From contig CAZGEG010000002.1 in the NCBI GenBank assembly GCA_964524835.1, positions 62,001 through 126,000 of the forward strand: DNA of 64,000 nt, given 5' to 3'. Positions 27,145 to 35,377 of this stretch are shown here, piece by piece (the stretch's first letter is position 1; every line of letters starts with the position of its first letter). Position numbers and translations under genes: made by a program. Origin of the DNA: JACRCG01 sp964524835. GTDB lineage: Bacteria > Desulfobacterota > Desulfuromonadia > Geobacterales > Pseudopelobacteraceae. A model generated the notes under the pieces. The model was not told the origin of the DNA, made no database searches, and worked only from the letters and a program-made list of their open reading frames with translations.

Positions 27145-28557
27145 TCAGAACTTGTAGCTCACCCAGGAGCTGACGTAATCCACGTCCTTCGCCGGCCCGC
27201 TCTCCTTTAGGAACCGTCCGGCGAAGAAGTGGGAGTAATTGACCGCGAGCAGCAGATGGCGATCCGCCTGCCACTCCACCTGCACCTCGGGCTGACTCCC
27301 CACGTAGCGGGCGCGGCTTGCCGTGCCGGAACGGACGAGATTCACTGCATTGCCGTAAATGCCGTCATTCAGGCTCTCGCGCCAGAAGAAATCCCAGTCT
27401 AGCGTCACGGTGATATTCTTGTCGGGTCTGAATTCCACGCTGGGCTGCAGGTCAAAGAAATTGGCCGGGCCGACGAGCGCCGCCTCGCTGAAGTAGGACC
27501 CCTTAGGAAAGAGCGCGTTGAAGGTCTGGAGGTCCTTGTCGTTCGGGTCCTCGTCGCCACTGGCGATGTTCGCCTTCAGGGCGATCCGGGGATGGAACGG
27601 GGCCGAACCGATGGTGAAGCCGGTGTCTGAGGCGGCGGTCCAGGCCCGGATGGCGCCGTCGCCGAAGCTCCCCCACTGGTAAACGAACTCGAAGTTGTAA
27701 TCCCAGGGGTCTCCTTTCCCCCAGAGCCTCGTCCCCGCCGAGTGTCGGGTCTCCCGCGCGCTTCCCTGATCGAAGCGGGCCTCGCGGCGATACAGTCCCA
27801 TGTAGTAGATATCCGCGTTCCCTCCGGGGAGGAGGGGAAACGGGAGCACTGAGTAGACTCCCCAGAAGGCCCTGGTATTGTCCGGTCCGTCGTCGAAGAC
27901 GTGGCGGTTGGTCTCCACCGGCTTGACAGCGAAGCCGTCCAAGCGCGCGCGATCCGACTGCCAGATGAGACGGAAGCCGTCGAAGCTCTGGCGCACATTG
28001 GGGCCTTCGCGTACCGAGACGAGACGCTGGGAGCCGAAGGCGAGTTCCTGGCGGCCGCTGCGCAGCGTGAGCCTGGTTTCCGAGTCGAAGCCGGCCGAAA
28101 GATCGAGGAAAAGCTGGTGCAGGTCGAGCTGGTCCTCGTCGGTGGGGCGGGGACCGCCGTTACGCCCTTCCACGAGACCGCTCTTCAGTTGGGAGAAGAA
28201 GCGGGCGGGCTCCCCGAGGCGCAGGTCGGCATGGAGCAGGTAGCGATGGAGGAGGTAACCGCCGCTGTCCTGGGGACCCGCCCCCCAGTTGCCGTTATTG
28301 TAGTATTCGTAGCGCTCCCGCGCCTCGCCGCCGAGGGAGAGATACCGGGAGCCCGCAACATCCAGGGGGAGGTACTTGACCGGGTCCCAGAAATCGGTAC
28401 GGCGGGCCGGATCGAGGAGGTACCGGTACTCCTCGTCGAAGCGATGCTGCCGGTAGCGTGGGGCGCCGCTCTCGCCGCTGTTCTCCCCCCATGCCATGGC
28501 TGCCGTCAGGAAGACCATCCCCGTCAGAAGTGCTGCGGCGCGGCTGATGTGGTGCAT
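27145..28557 (-). CDS. Alginate-export-type outer membrane porin
   Basis: 470 residues with a signal peptide (residues 1-25, ending AAMAWG) and an amphipathic beta-strand body ending in a C-terminal aromatic (SWVSYKF), as in outer membrane barrels. The EYRYLLDPARRTDFWDPVKY start, repeated ER/Y-rich strands and GRQELAFGSQRLV match the alginate_exp (AlgE-like) family, which also includes general substrate porins. GGAGGAG precedes the ATG; the frame is open 231 nt upstream. Confidence 0.82.
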   Translation of the reverse strand: MHHISRAAALLTGMVFLTAAMAWGENSGESGAPRYRQHRFDEEYRYLLDPARRTDFWDPVKYLPLDVAGSRYLSLGGEARERYEYYNNGNWGAGPQDSGGYLLHRYLLHADLRLGEPARFFSQLKSGLVEGRNGGPRPTDEDQLDLHQLFLDLSAGFDSETRLTLRSGRQELAFGSQRLVSVREGPNVRQSFDGFRLIWQSDRARLDGFAVKPVETNRHVFDDGPDNTRAFWGVYSVLPFPLLPGGNADIYYMGLYRREARFDQGSARETRHSAGTRLWGKGDPWDYNFEFVYQWGSFGDGAIRAWTAASDTGFTIGSAPFHPRIALKANIASGDEDPNDKDLQTFNALFPKGSYFSEAALVGPANFFDLQPSVEFRPDKNITVTLDWDFFWRESLNDGIYGNAVNLVRSGTASRARYVGSQPEVQVEWQADRHLLLAVNYSHFFAGRFLKESGPAKDVDYVSSWVSYKF

Positions 28558-28573
28558 GGGTCTCCTCCTACTA

Positions 28574-28993
28574 TCAGCGTTTCGGCCCCGCTGCCGCGAG
28601 GCGGTAGCCGACGCCGGTGAGAATGAGAAAGAGCGCGGCAATGGCAATGTTGATCGGAAAGCCGATCGCGCGCAAACTCTCGCTGGCATAGACGTCCGTT
28701 CCCGGCACCAGGAGTGCGACGAACAGACCGGGCCAGAACGTCGCCGGCGCCAGTGCCGCCACCGCCAGCTTGGCACGGCTCGGCTCACGCTCGCCGAACA
28801 GCGCGATCAGCGAAGCAAGAGAGACCAGGCAAAGCGTCGTAAACTGCATGACGTTGTGAAAGCGCGCATGGGCCGGCCATCCGGGGTTAAAGAGATGGTG
28901 GGGGTTGAAGACGTCGGCCACGGTCACGATTGCGACCGTGGCGATGACGGAGAAAGCGAGCAGCGCCTTCCCTGCCCGGATCCGGTTCTTCAT
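28574..28993 (-). CDS. Small membrane protein, DUF6640-like
   Basis: 139 residues, four hydrophobic segments (about 10-28, 47-66, 75-98, 110-132). The loop NPHHLFNPGWPAHARFHNVMQ is distinctive and reminds me of DUF6640 proteins; I am not certain of that assignment. It lies 16 nt upstream of the porin gene on the same strand, suggesting an operon with porin and LtrA. Confidence 0.6.
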   Translation of the reverse strand: MKNRIRAGKALLAFSVIATVAIVTVADVFNPHHLFNPGWPAHARFHNVMQFTTLCLVSLASLIALFGEREPSRAKLAVAALAPATFWPGLFVALLVPGTDVYASESLRAIGFPINIAIAALFLILTGVGYRLAAAGPKR

Positions 28994-29039
28994 GGCTAAC
29001 TCCTTTCCGGCTCTGGTTGAGGTGCCTTATCGGGGCGTA

Positions 29040-29417
29040 TTACTCCATTGAGTGCAAACCGATCATATTGCCTTCTGTGTCGGTAACTAATGCGATGAAA
29101 CCATACTGCCCGATCGGGAACTTCTCCTTGAAGATTTGGCCACCGCTCGCCGCGGCTTTTTTCGCCTCGACGCTACAATCGGCACAACTGAAATAGACAA
29201 GGGTGCTGTTCCCGCCGGAAGGTACCCCTTCCATCTTTACGAGTGCGCCGGTTGCGCCGGCCCCATTCTCTTGCATCGGGAAGGACCAGAGTTCCATACC
29301 CGGAATCGGGCTCTCCAGTTTTTCCAGACTGACCGCGAACACGGACTCGTAGAACTTTTTCGCGCGGTTCATCTCCTGCACGTATATCTCAAACCAGGCG
29401 ACAGGATTGTTTGCCAT
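29040..29417 (-). CDS. VOC family (glyoxalase-like) protein
   Basis: 125 residues, one vicinal-oxygen-chelate module with paired beta-alpha-beta-beta-beta repeats: NPVAWFEIYVQEMNRAKKFY at the start and QYGFIALVTDTEGNMIGLHS at the end. Likely a dimeric metalloenzyme or binding protein; substrate unknown. GGAGG lies ahead of the ATG. The 5' leader begins just after an attC-like core site (29473-29479), so this may be the last cassette of the array. A C-terminal fragment of a close relative is found at 33612-33660. Confidence 0.85.
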   Translation of the reverse strand: MANNPVAWFEIYVQEMNRAKKFYESVFAVSLEKLESPIPGMELWSFPMQENGAGATGALVKMEGVPSGGNSTLVYFSCADCSVEAKKAAASGGQIFKEKFPIGQYGFIALVTDTEGNMIGLHSME

Positions 29418-29472
29418 GATAAGCCTCCTTTGGTTAAGTGATCTGCTTAAGCCGTTTGGCCTGTAGGTAGTG

Positions 29473-29539
29473 GCCTAATGTTTAAGTTCAGGGGCGCCCC
29501 GCCGCTACGCGGAGCGTCCCTTGCAACGCAGGGTTAGGC
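29473..29539 (-). other. attC-like site A, after SnoaL-like gene copy 1
   Basis: On the minus strand GCCTAAC (29539-29533) opens the site and ATTAGGC (29479-29473, one change from GTTAGGC) closes it; between them are GGGACGCTCCGC and GGCGGGGCGCCCC that pair as the inner stem. This is the simple-site layout of integron attC elements (R''-L''-L'-R'). Confidence 0.75.
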
Positions 29540-30108
29540 GTTCGTTCTCTTCTTCGTGTTACGGCTTGAGGTCGACGGCTGCCTTGTTGCTACCGTCCAT
29601 GAGCATGGGCACGGATTCGTGGATGTGGGTGATGCGCCACTGCTTGTCAATGCGCCGAAAGCACAGCGTCTCACGAAACCAGAAGTCCGTGTCCTCGTCA
29701 TCGACCCTCGGACCTGTCAAGTGACTGAGGCAATGGCAGTAGGCGATGTCACCGCCGACCGCCACTTGAAGCTCGCCAACCTCATAGCCAATCGGCCCGC
29801 TCCATGTGGTGAACCAACCTTCGAGATCTTCTTGCTGCGGAGAATGTTGAAGGGGCGGTTCGAGAAAGTATCCTACGGCGTTGATGCTAAACGTTGAGCG
29901 CACAGCATGCGGATTCTTGCTGCGGATGCCCTTAGCCCGTGCCTCTATCGTCCCGCGAATCTGGGCTTCGTCGGGTGATTCGGTGTTTTCGGCGGTCATG
30001 GTAGTCCCTCCCTGTGAATTGATCTTGTGCAGATGATATTATTTCGTTTTTAGAGCTTTTATATGCCTTTTTGCTTTTAAATTCCCGCGAAGCGGGTTAG
30101 TTCAACGT
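29478..30108. repeat. Duplicated cassette, copy 1
   Basis: 631 bp nearly identical to 33662-34289. The protein-coding parts differ by a 1-residue change, the 3' flank by one 3-nt indel and a few bases, and the 5' non-coding part by about five bases. Both ends fall at attC-type core sites. Confidence 0.9.
29559..29999 (-). CDS. SnoaL-like (NTF2-fold) protein, copy 1
   Basis: 146 residues, SnoaL/DUF4440-type cone-shaped barrel: EAQIRGTIEARAKGIRSKN helix, then DTDFWFRETLCFRRIDKQWRITHIHES as the final strands. Members are small hydrolases, isomerases or binding proteins; no function can be set here. GGGAGGG precedes the ATG. An almost identical copy lies at 33740-34180. It sits in an integron-like cassette with attC-like site A behind it. 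Confidence 0.85.
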   Translation of the reverse strand: MTAENTESPDEAQIRGTIEARAKGIRSKNPHAVRSTFSINAVGYFLEPPLQHSPQQEDLEGWFTTWSGPIGYEVGELQVAVGGDIAYCHCLSHLTGPRVDDEDTDFWFRETLCFRRIDKQWRITHIHESVPMLMDGSNKAAVDLKP

Positions 30109-30155
30109 CCAAGATCAGCGGTGACAAAGTCGTCCGCTGGAGCATCGTGTTGGGC
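30100..30155 (-). other. attC-like site B, after SRPBCC gene
   Basis: Minus strand: GCCCAAC (30155-30149), CAGCGGACGACTTTGTCACC and CCGCTG forming an inner stem, then GTTGAAC (30106-30100). Both ends fit RYYYAAC and GTTRRRY exactly; length 56 nt fits the short attC class. Confidence 0.85.
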
Positions 30156-30192
30156 GCACTCCTCAAAGTGGCCTACCATTCTCACGTGCGGG

Positions 30193-30627
30193 CTATTCGC
30201 AAACCATCTTCAACTTTGTTAAAGCTTTTGGCCAAGTCTGCTCCATGCATTCCTCAAATTCCGGAGTTACGTCCATGTCTACTTTCACTTCAGTAACACC
30301 ATTGTTTTCACTAAAAGTGTAATTCTCAAATAACGGTGCCCAAGCTTTAATTTCCGGACTTTCAGTGTCTTCAATTCCGTCCTTGATGTAGCCAAGGTGT
30401 TTGATTGAAATAAATTCAAATGGCTTGTTTTCGGCTATTACAGAAGTCATGCCGCCACCATCAGGTGCTAGAAATTTGATTCTTTCTCCTTTTTTCCAAG
30501 ACCCTTCATAGTATGAACCTGCTGCAAACTCAGCAGTCCAAGCTTTATAGCTCTCGCGATCAAGCATCATGCTCCACACTTTCTCCTTTGGGGCGTTGAT
30601 GATAACTGAAAAATGCAATGTTTTCAT
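30193..30627 (-). CDS. SRPBCC / START-like domain protein
   Basis: 144 residues of the SRPBCC (AHSA1/polyketide cyclase) fold: MKTLHFSVIINAPKEKVWSM at the N terminus and EECMEQTWPKALTKLKMVCE as the long C-terminal helix. Such proteins bind hydrophobic ligands; no specific role visible. GAGGAGAC precedes the ATG. Codon use is more AT-rich than neighbours, which fits an acquired cassette. Bounded by attC-like sites B and C. Confidence 0.82.
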   Translation of the reverse strand: MKTLHFSVIINAPKEKVWSMMLDRESYKAWTAEFAAGSYYEGSWKKGERIKFLAPDGGGMTSVIAENKPFEFISIKHLGYIKDGIEDTESPEIKAWAPLFENYTFSENNGVTEVKVDMDVTPEFEECMEQTWPKALTKLKMVCE

Positions 30628-30699
30628 ATTTGTCTCCTCTATAGATTCGATTGGATTATGGTTATTTCCCCGTTAGGCTATCGCTTCGTTCTAATTGAC

Positions 30700-30772
30700 G
30701 CCCAACGGGCCGCGCAGTTGATCCGCAAGCCCGGTCTTTTCGGGCAGGCGGTGTCCGACGGTGTTGTTGGGA
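30700..30772 (-). other. attC-like site C, after RibD-C/DHFR-like gene 1
   Basis: Minus strand: TCCCAAC (30772-30766), CCGCCTGCCCG / CGGGCTTGCGG inner stem around AAAAGAC, then GTTGGGC (30706-30700). Length 73 nt. Its middle is very similar to site G at 37795-37866, as expected for cassettes from one integron. Confidence 0.8.
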
Positions 30773-30832
30773 ATCGTTTTATTCAAATTATTCCACTTTT
30801 AAGGTAGACCCCTTCTGTACTCTCTTTCAAGG

Positions 30833-31402
30833 CTACCGTTGCGGCTCATAGTGAAGGAAGACAACGCCTGTGTCGTAGGTTCTCATGTTCACCAGCTTTA
30901 GCCTGACGTAGCTCAGAAGGTTAGGAAAGAGCGGACGGCCACCACCGACCAGCGTGGGACAGATCTGGAGATGGTATTCGTCAATCAGATCCGCAGCGAT
31001 TAGATCCTGAGCCAGGGAGAGGCTTCCCCAAAGGACCATGTGCTTCCCGTCTTCGGCTTTCAGTCGCCTGATTTCAGCGGCGGCGTCGCCGCGAACGATC
31101 TGCGCTGGGGGCCACTTCCCCCAGGGAGCAACGTCCAGTGTATTGGAGAAGACAAGTTTTGGCAGCGAGTTCAAACGGTCGGCGATGATTTCTTTCTCCG
31201 TCGTCGCCGTTGGCCAGAAGTCTACGAAGAGCTCGTAGGTCTTCCGCCCCAAGATGATCGTGCCGACGCTGTCGAGGAACTTGAGCTGATCCCTGTCGGA
31301 GAACTTATCCGTTTCGCTTGGGGGAAAGAAGTCCAACCTTCCGTTCTTGTCCACGGCGAAACCATCGAGCGATAGCCATTCTTCGAGAATCAACTTTCTC
31401 AT
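30833..31402 (-). CDS. RibD C-terminal / DHFR-like reductase 1
   Basis: 189 residues of the dihydrofolate-reductase-like family (YwjB/YyaP type): RKLILEEWLSLDGFAVDKNG, DSVGTIILGRKTYELFVDFW, GSLSLAQDLIAADLIDEYHLQICPTLVGGG. Probably an NADPH-dependent reductase of unknown substrate. GGAGT lies ahead of the ATG. The gene begins 20 nt inside a cassette whose 5' core site is GTTAGGC at 31425-31419. A paralogue is at 41992-42600. Confidence 0.85.
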   Translation of the reverse strand: MRKLILEEWLSLDGFAVDKNGRLDFFPPSETDKFSDRDQLKFLDSVGTIILGRKTYELFVDFWPTATTEKEIIADRLNSLPKLVFSNTLDVAPWGKWPPAQIVRGDAAAEIRRLKAEDGKHMVLWGSLSLAQDLIAADLIDEYHLQICPTLVGGGRPLFPNLLSYVRLKLVNMRTYDTGVVFLHYEPQR

Positions 31403-31422
31403 GGGACTCCTTCCTGCTGCCT

Positions 31423-31516
31423 AACTTATTATTCACCGGTTCACGCGCACGCGCGTGAACCGGTGATCTTCCCAAATGGAACATTTATTCTGCTAGTGTA
31501 ACATCCTGTCTCTGTA
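31423..31516. repeat. 94-bp palindromic element, copy B
   Basis: Contains CACCGGTTCACGCG and its complement around CACG, then ATCTTCCCAAATGG and a remnant of the small peptide gene seen at 41912-41998. Copy A is 41852-41944. Both copies stop exactly at the GTT of a GTTRRRY core (here GTTAGGC on minus), the integron crossover point. I see no clear R'' box, so it is attC-like at one end only. Confidence 0.7.
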
Positions 31517-31627
31517 CCCACACCTCAATCAAAGTAAGCAACTACTTCAAATCAAAGGCCGTACTTCAACGACCTTGAACCAGGCAGCATGGGTGACGGC
31601 AACGCCATGATCAAAGGGGGCCGGAGT

Positions 31628-31676
31628 GGGGTCGCGTCTCAACATGCAACAATGTCATGATCTGAGAGGCGGCCCC
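31628..31676 (-). terminator. Long hairpin after the superoxide dismutase gene
   Basis: GGGGTCGCGTCTCA pairs with TGAGAGGCGGCCCC (one or two mismatches) around an inner ACAT/ATGT loop, beginning 19 nt after the sod stop codon. No T-run. The remaining 31517-31627 shows no gene. Confidence 0.5.
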
Positions 31677-31694
31677 ATGTTACGCTTCATCCGT

Positions 31695-32273
31695 TTATTT
31701 AAGTCTGCCCTCTACTGCCTTCCAGTCGACATTTTTGAAAAAAGCCTCGATATAGTCGGCACGTTTCAGACCATAATCGAGCATGAAAGCATGCTCGAAG
31801 ACATCCATGACCAGTATCGGCATACAGCCCACCGGATGCCCGCCGTCATGCTCATTGATCCAGAAGTTGCCGAGTTTACCGGTGACGTTATCCTGATAGA
31901 CGACCGCCCAGCCGATACCGCGCATGGCTCCGACAGCCATGAAATCCTTTTGCCAGGCCTCAATGCTGCCGAAATCCTCAATTTTCTTGTGCGCCAGGCG
32001 ACTGCCGGTATCGACTACCCCATTGCCACCCAGCGTCTCAAAGTAGTATTCATGGAGACGCATGCCGTTGAATTCCCAGCCGAGCCGCCGCTTCAGCTCC
32101 GCATATTCCGGTGTGGCGGCCTTCCCCTCCTTTAGCATCTGCTCCAGAATATCGACCAATTTATTGGTATTGGTCACATAGCCCTGGTAGAGGGTAAAGT
32201 GGTTTTTCAGCAGTGCCTCACTGAAGCCAGCCATGTCGATAAGTTTCGTATAATCTTTAGCCGTGTAAGCCAT
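31695..32273 (-). CDS. Fe/Mn superoxide dismutase
   Basis: Converts superoxide to peroxide and oxygen in the cytoplasm. 192 residues; metal ligands H25 (LLKNHFTLYQGYV), H74 (MRLHEYYFETLG), D157 and H161 (DVFEHAFMLDYG). EFNGMRLHEYYF instead of the usual N-H-x-F-W region and GNGVVDTGSRLA mark it as one of the divergent Fe-type SODs. AAAGGAGA precedes the ATG. No complete attC is seen behind it. Confidence 0.9.
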   Translation of the reverse strand: MAYTAKDYTKLIDMAGFSEALLKNHFTLYQGYVTNTNKLVDILEQMLKEGKAATPEYAELKRRLGWEFNGMRLHEYYFETLGGNGVVDTGSRLAHKKIEDFGSIEAWQKDFMAVGAMRGIGWAVVYQDNVTGKLGNFWINEHDGGHPVGCMPILVMDVFEHAFMLDYGLKRADYIEAFFKNVDWKAVEGRLK

Positions 32274-32490
32274 GTTGTTTCTCCTTTAATTTGTGATTTA
32301 TGGGAATGGCAAACCCACTCCCGAAGACTATCTATTAGGCTCGCAGGTACTGGTTCGGTCAGGGGTCGTTCTCATCGGACGTCATGATTAACTCCTTCCT
32401 CGGCACTCTGATCTTGTGCGGAGTCGTGCGCTCATGCCCGCTCCACCGCCTCGTCGTCGGGCTTCGCGGCAGTTAATTACGGACATGCTC
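32274..32490. other. Spacer between sod and quinone oxidoreductase genes
   Basis: 217 bp without a supported gene. On the minus strand an AAGGAG site leads into an 8-codon frame (MTSDENDP, then stop), which looks like the start of a gene lost by deletion. No attC core pair found. Confidence 0.35.
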
Positions 32491-33432
32491 TTAGTCAATC
32501 ACCTGCAGCACGATCTTGCCGCGCGTATGGCCGCTCTGGCTCAGCTCCTGGGCACGGCGCGCTTCAGCCAGCGGCAGTACCGTCTCGACGAACGGCTTGA
32601 CCTTGCCGGCCTCAATGAGAAGAGTGATCTCGGCCAACTGCGCCGCGCTCGGCTGCACCATGACCATGGCGGCGGTGACGCCGTGTGCCCTGGCGGTTGC
32701 CTCCGATGGCTCACTGACGGTGGAGACAAGCACGCCCCCTTTCTTGAGCACCCGGAAGGAGCGCTCCTGGGTGTCGCCGCCTATGGTGTCGAAGACCACG
32801 TCCAGGTCACGCACCGCTTCCTCGAAGCGGGCCGCCTGGTAGTCGATCACCTGGTCGACGCCGAGCTCGCGCAGGAATTGTGCGTTGCGGCTCGAGGCCG
32901 TACCGGCGACAAAGGCGCCCTTGGCCTTGGCGAGCTGTACCGCCATCGAGCCGACCCCGCCGGCCGCGCCGTGGATCAGCACCCGCTGCCCGGCCGTGAG
33001 GCGGGCGATGTCGAAAAGCCCCTGCCAGGAGGTGAGAGCCCCGACCGGGACGGCCGCGGCACGGAGGAAGTCGAGGGCCTTCGGCTTGTGGGTCACTTCT
33101 CCCTCCGTGGCCAAGGCAAACTCGGCATAGGCGCCGCAGCGTTTCAGGTTGACGTAGCCGTACACCGCGTCGCCGGGCTTGAACCCTTTCACCTCGGCGC
33201 CGACAGACTCGACGACCCCGGCCAGGTCGCAGCCTGGGACGAGCGGCATCCGATGGCCGAACCACTCCCTGCCGAACCCTTCCCGGATCTTCCAGTCCAC
33301 CGGGTTGACCCCGGCGGCGTGGACGCGGACCAGTACCTCGCCCGCCGCCGGCTCTGGCCGCGATGCGTCCTCATACACGAGGACGTCCGGGCCGCCATAC
33401 TCCTGCATCCGTACCGCTTTCATCATTGTCAT
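32491..33432 (-). CDS. Zinc-independent NADP-dependent quinone oxidoreductase
   Basis: 313-residue medium-chain reductase of the quinone oxidoreductase/enoyl reductase class: MKAVRMQEYGGPDVLVYED, GCDLAGVVESVG, VLIHGAAGGVGSMAVQLAKAKGA (nucleotide loop) and VDQVIDYQAARFE. Structural zinc cysteines are absent. AAGGAG precedes the ATG at 33432; the frame runs on upstream for 450 nt through unrelated remnants. Its first 25 nt including ribosome site are closely copied ahead of the DHFR-like gene at 42.6 kb. Confidence 0.88.
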   Translation of the reverse strand: MTMMKAVRMQEYGGPDVLVYEDASRPEPAAGEVLVRVHAAGVNPVDWKIREGFGREWFGHRMPLVPGCDLAGVVESVGAEVKGFKPGDAVYGYVNLKRCGAYAEFALATEGEVTHKPKALDFLRAAAVPVGALTSWQGLFDIARLTAGQRVLIHGAAGGVGSMAVQLAKAKGAFVAGTASSRNAQFLRELGVDQVIDYQAARFEEAVRDLDVVFDTIGGDTQERSFRVLKKGGVLVSTVSEPSEATARAHGVTAAMVMVQPSAAQLAEITLLIEAGKVKPFVETVLPLAEARRAQELSQSGHTRGKIVLQVID

Positions 33433-33471
33433 GGCTTTTTCTCCTTTTTCACTTTGTGAGCCGCTTTGTTT

Positions 33472-33573
33472 CCCCCGGATTCCCGGAATGCGGACGTACC
33501 CCTTGGCCATGGGAGAGGTGCAGGTGGCCTCGGTAATGATGAGCCCGGCCGACGAACTGACCATGGTAGAGCG
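33472..33573 (-). pseudogene. Old yellow enzyme fragment
   Basis: About 34 codons reading SSAGLIITEATCTSPMAKGY and VRIPGI correspond to the N-terminal part of Old Yellow Enzyme/NemA flavoproteins (SAGLIITEAT...SPQGxGY...PGI). There is no start, and the frame runs into the leader of the quinone oxidoreductase gene. Clearly a remnant left by recombination. Confidence 0.7.
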
Positions 33574-33611
33574 GGGCCAGTTCCACCGGTGCTCCTTTGA
33601 CCGTTGCGAAT

Positions 33612-33660
33612 TCATTGTATTGAGTGCAGGCCGATCATGTTCCCTTCTGTGTCGGTAACT
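33612..33660 (-). pseudogene. C-terminal fragment of a VOC gene
   Basis: Last 15 codons of a VOC protein (SVTDTEGNMIGLHSIQ, stop), closely similar but not identical to the end of the gene at 29040-29417. Its upstream end is fused directly to the duplicated SnoaL cassette at a point one base from the cassette core. Confidence 0.75.
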
Positions 33661-33723
33661 GATGTTTAAGTTCAGGGGCGCCCCGCCGCTACGCGGAGCG
33701 TCCCTTGCAACGAAGGGTAAGGC
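33661..33723 (-). other. Degenerate attC-like site E, after SnoaL copy 2
   Basis: Same sequence as site A but with GTAAGGC in place of GTTAGGC on the plus strand, and with the closing core replaced by VOC coding sequence. Probably inactive. Confidence 0.65.
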
Positions 33724-34289
33724 GTTCGTTCTTTTCGTGTTACGGCTTGAGGTCGGCGGCTGCCTTGTTGCTACCGTCCATGAGCATGGGCACGGATTCG
33801 TGGATGTGGGTGATGCGCCACTGCTTGTCAATGCGCCGAAAGCACAGCGTCTCACGAAACCAGAAGTCCGTGTCCTCGTCATCGACCCTCGGACCTGTCA
33901 AGTGACTGAGGCAATGGCAGTAGGCGATGTCACCGCCGACCGCCACTTGAAGCTCGCCAACCTCATAGCCAATCGGCCCGCTCCATGTGGTGAACCAACC
34001 TTCGAGATCTTCTTGCTGCGGAGAATGTTGAAGGGGCGGTTCGAGAAAGTATCCTACGGCGTTGATGCTAAACGTTGAGCGCACAGCATGCGGATTCTTG
34101 CTGCGGATGCCCTTAGCCCGTGCCTCTATCGTCCCGCGAATCTGGGCTTCGTCGGGTGATTCGGTGTTTTCGGCGGTCATGGTAGTCCCTCCCTGTGAAT
34201 TGATCTTATGCAGGTGATTTTATTTCGTTTTCAGAGCTTTTATATTCCTTTTTGCTTTTAAATTCCCGCGAAGCGGGTTAGTTCAACGT
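33662..34289. repeat. Duplicated cassette, copy 2
   Basis: 628-bp partner of 29478-30108. Homology stops at ATG/TTTAAG on one side and at GTTCAACGT on the other, the latter being the R' core of attC-like site F. Confidence 0.9.
33740..34180 (-). CDS. SnoaL-like (NTF2-fold) protein, copy 2
   Basis: 146 residues, identical to the protein at 29559-29999 except for alanine instead of valine five residues from the C terminus. Same ribosome site (GGGAGGG). The 5' leader carries more changes than the coding part, which suggests that the protein sequence has been kept by selection or that the duplication is recent with a mutable leader. Confidence 0.85.
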   Translation of the reverse strand: MTAENTESPDEAQIRGTIEARAKGIRSKNPHAVRSTFSINAVGYFLEPPLQHSPQQEDLEGWFTTWSGPIGYEVGELQVAVGGDIAYCHCLSHLTGPRVDDEDTDFWFRETLCFRRIDKQWRITHIHESVPMLMDGSNKAAADLKP

Positions 34290-34368
34290 GGTGGCATAAC
34301 CTGCAGCAAAAAGTGGCGCGACAAAGGAGCGACGCTTTTTGCTGTCCGAGTTCATGGCGTTGTTAGGC
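34281..34368 (-). other. attC-like site F, after NmrA gene 1
   Basis: Minus strand: GCCTAAC (34368-34362) AACGCC..., an AGCAAAAAGCG / CACTTTTTGCT inner stem, and GTTGAAC (34287-34281). 88 nt, both cores perfect. The best attC match in the window. Confidence 0.88.
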
Positions 34369-34404
34369 AAACTGCGAATAGCGGAGCCCCCAGCCCAGCG
34401 AGGG

Positions 34405-35319
34405 CTATGCCTTTCCCGTTTTCATTTGCTTGACATAATCGCGCACTGTCATCGGACGAATCGTCGGATAGTGTGCGTTCATCAGCGGGCCCAGTTGACC
34501 TTTTCCGTTCAGCATGCCGCGCCAGTACATGAACGGCAGCCAAGCAAACATGTTGCTAGGTTCGGCCTGTAGGCGGCGCGTGATCTCGGCGTCGAGATCG
34601 GCCAGCGTGCCAAGTTTTTTCACCGTGATGGGGCGGCCGAGGGCGGCGGCTGTCTCGTTCACGAGTTCGTGGAAGGTTAACGATTCGCCCGCTACTTTGA
34701 ACTGACTGGGAAGGGGGCCATCAGCCAACGCAGCCTCAGCGGCGTAAGAGGCGGTGTCGGCGTAGGTCGTGAACTGCATTTGTTCGTTGCCATCGCCCCA
34801 AAGGTAGGCTTCGCCTTTCTCGATGTCGAATGCTCCCAGGAACCCGAACAGCACGCCTTTATCGAGAAAGCAGCCGTTTAACACGTGCACTACCTCTACG
34901 GCACCACGCTCCTTTTCGGCTCGCCGCGCGAAATCGCGACGCCAGTCGGAGTTGGGGTTCTCGCCTTCGGCCAGACCAAAGAGGTTGTAGCTATAGTCAG
35001 AAGGGATGAACCGCCGGACGCCCGCTGCCCGCGCTGCCCTTAATAGATTGAGTTGCGCGTCGATGATCGTCTCGGGTCCTCCCTGTACGGCCGACACCAA
35101 ACTGTAGACGCCATCGAAGGCGCCTGTCTCGTTTTCAACGATCTCGGACGACGCTGCGACATCGGCAGCAAGTTTCGCTCGGCTTCCGGGACGCAAAAGC
35201 AGGCGGAGTTTTACGCCTTTGGTCAACAGCGCCCGCGCGATCTGGCCACCTAGATTCCCGGTGGCCCCCACCAGCAATATCGTCTTTACAGTTTCTCCAT
35301 CTTTTCTTTCTGTACCCAT
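34405..35319 (-). CDS. NmrA-family NAD(P)-binding protein 1
   Basis: 304 residues, atypical short-chain dehydrogenase fold: KTILLVGATGNLGGQIARAL is the nucleotide loop; RFIPSDYSYNLFGL and the later LTFHELVNETAAALGR resemble NmrA/isoflavone-reductase-like proteins, which either reduce small molecules or sense redox state. GGAGA precedes the ATG at 35319. A distant paralogue lies at 43333-44265. Cassette gene with site F directly behind it. Confidence 0.85.
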   Translation of the reverse strand: MGTERKDGETVKTILLVGATGNLGGQIARALLTKGVKLRLLLRPGSRAKLAADVAASSEIVENETGAFDGVYSLVSAVQGGPETIIDAQLNLLRAARAAGVRRFIPSDYSYNLFGLAEGENPNSDWRRDFARRAEKERGAVEVVHVLNGCFLDKGVLFGFLGAFDIEKGEAYLWGDGNEQMQFTTYADTASYAAEAALADGPLPSQFKVAGESLTFHELVNETAAALGRPITVKKLGTLADLDAEITRRLQAEPSNMFAWLPFMYWRGMLNGKGQLGPLMNAHYPTIRPMTVRDYVKQMKTGKA

Positions 35320-35377
35320 ATCGATTCTCCTTTCTAAATGCCAGCGATAATGAATAGAAACAGTCAACGGTGTGGGA

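Noticed and set aside
26192..27157. 321-codon plus-strand frame opposite the LtrA gene
   Set aside because: High-GC shadow; the minus-strand product is a clear LtrA membrane protein.
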